DNA of 64,000 nt, taken from positions 1,265,157,123-1,265,221,122 of the forward strand of contig NC_090440.1 in assembly GCF_031143425.1 (NCBI RefSeq), read 5' to 3'. The DNA comes from Pleurodeles waltl (lineage: Eukaryota; Chordata; Amphibia; Caudata; Salamandridae). The notes under the pieces are model-generated. The model ran no database searches. It saw only the letters and a program-made list of their open reading frames with translations, and was not told the DNA's origin. Of this stretch, positions 63,960 to 64,000 are shown piece after piece. Position numbers and translations under genes: made by a program. Position 1 is the stretch's first letter. The number at the start of each line of letters is the position of its first letter.

Positions 63960-64000
63960 TACCCAGAATCCTTTGCAAACCTCAAAATTTGGCTAAAAAA
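63960..64000 (+). repeat. Partial monomer cut by the window end
   Basis: Forty-one bases from the anchor through GGCTAAAAAA, compatible with class D, E or J. The array continues beyond the window on this side. Confidence 0.9.

Larger units (their letters stand above)
1..64000 (+). repeat. Tandem satellite array, ~383-bp monomer, 167 units plus a partial unit
   Basis: Each unit begins at a recurring TACCCAG (TAACCCAG or TAACACAG in a few). All units lie in one orientation with no spacer. Spacing between anchors is 382-385 bp, with four 378-bp units. Landmarks counted from the anchor T as +1: an A-run near +30; a CTGTCA/TGACAG dyad at about +52 to +69; GGTACC near +142; TAGGCCTA near +161; T6 tracts near +216 and +239; TAGCTCAGCCGG near +275; CCTAGG near +289 and +333; three GGGG runs before the next anchor. 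Length changes are mostly in homopolymers. Because 383 is not a multiple of three, frames shift at each junction and no long protein is encoded. It is a eukaryotic satellite; its chromosomal position cannot be read from this window. Confidence 0.97.

Noticed and set aside
1..64000. CRISPR array or bacterial repeat region
   Set aside because: The unit is ~383 bp with no unique spacers, there are no cas or other genes, and the layered HOR order is typical of eukaryotic satellites.
1..64000. Transposon, LTR or viral insertion interrupting the array
   Set aside because: Every interval between anchors is 378-385 bp. No stretch fails to align to the monomer, so no insertion is present.

Overview
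The whole window is one uninterrupted satellite DNA array. A ~383-bp unit is repeated head to tail on the same strand from the first base to the last. Using the recurring TACCCAG as the start of each unit, I count 167 complete or essentially complete monomers plus a 41-bp partial one. Most are 382-385 bp; four are 378 bp. I see no protein-coding gene, structural RNA gene, transposon, CRISPR array or non-satellite interruption. Open frames of 60-110 codons recur because the unit recurs: the same few peptides reappear in every monomer class, and no frame crosses more than one monomer junction.

This is a eukaryotic chromosomal satellite, of the kind found at centromeres, pericentromeres or heterochromatic blocks. 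Most CpG positions of the unit have TpG or CpA versions in some monomer class, the usual trace of germline cytosine methylation. That fits a methylated (for example vertebrate) genome. I cannot name the species.

Monomers fall into recurrent classes. A has TATGCAAACC at the start and CATGTCTTCC in the middle; A2 is its GAGTGG form, A3 is an A/D-like form, and K carries a CACAC insert. B has TTTCCAAACC and GCCTGCG; B2, Bdel and F are sub-forms. C has GGCAAATTAAAAC. D has GGCTAAAAAAACACTTTTT; D2 has CCTCACATTTCGG. E has CCTCAAATTATGG. G, H and J are more divergent.

Layout. 1-6903: 18 monomers with overlapping 8-mer (3,067 bp) and 12-mer (4,601 bp) periods. 6904-17635: a 14-monomer higher-order repeat (HOR, 5,366 bp) present twice and almost identical. 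17636-21467: ten mixed monomers. 21468-27590: an 8-mer HOR (3,064 bp), two copies. 27213-29508: a 6-monomer derivative. 29509-36780: a mixed segment whose first part is copied 9,571 bp further on. 36781-50179 and 50180-63576: a 35-monomer unit (~13.4 kb) duplicated in direct tandem, each copy containing an inner 10-mer period of 3,829 bp. 63577-64000: the start of a different, more divergent stretch.

Nothing here works as a set of genes. What the window records is satellite turnover: unequal crossing-over in monomer register at several scales, chimeric monomers, and short conversion-like patches. The most notable sequence-level signals are a class-specific hairpin dyad, CpG decay, a tRNA-like A-box match in nearly every monomer, and a 13.4-kb duplication whose crossover can be placed within 66 bp.
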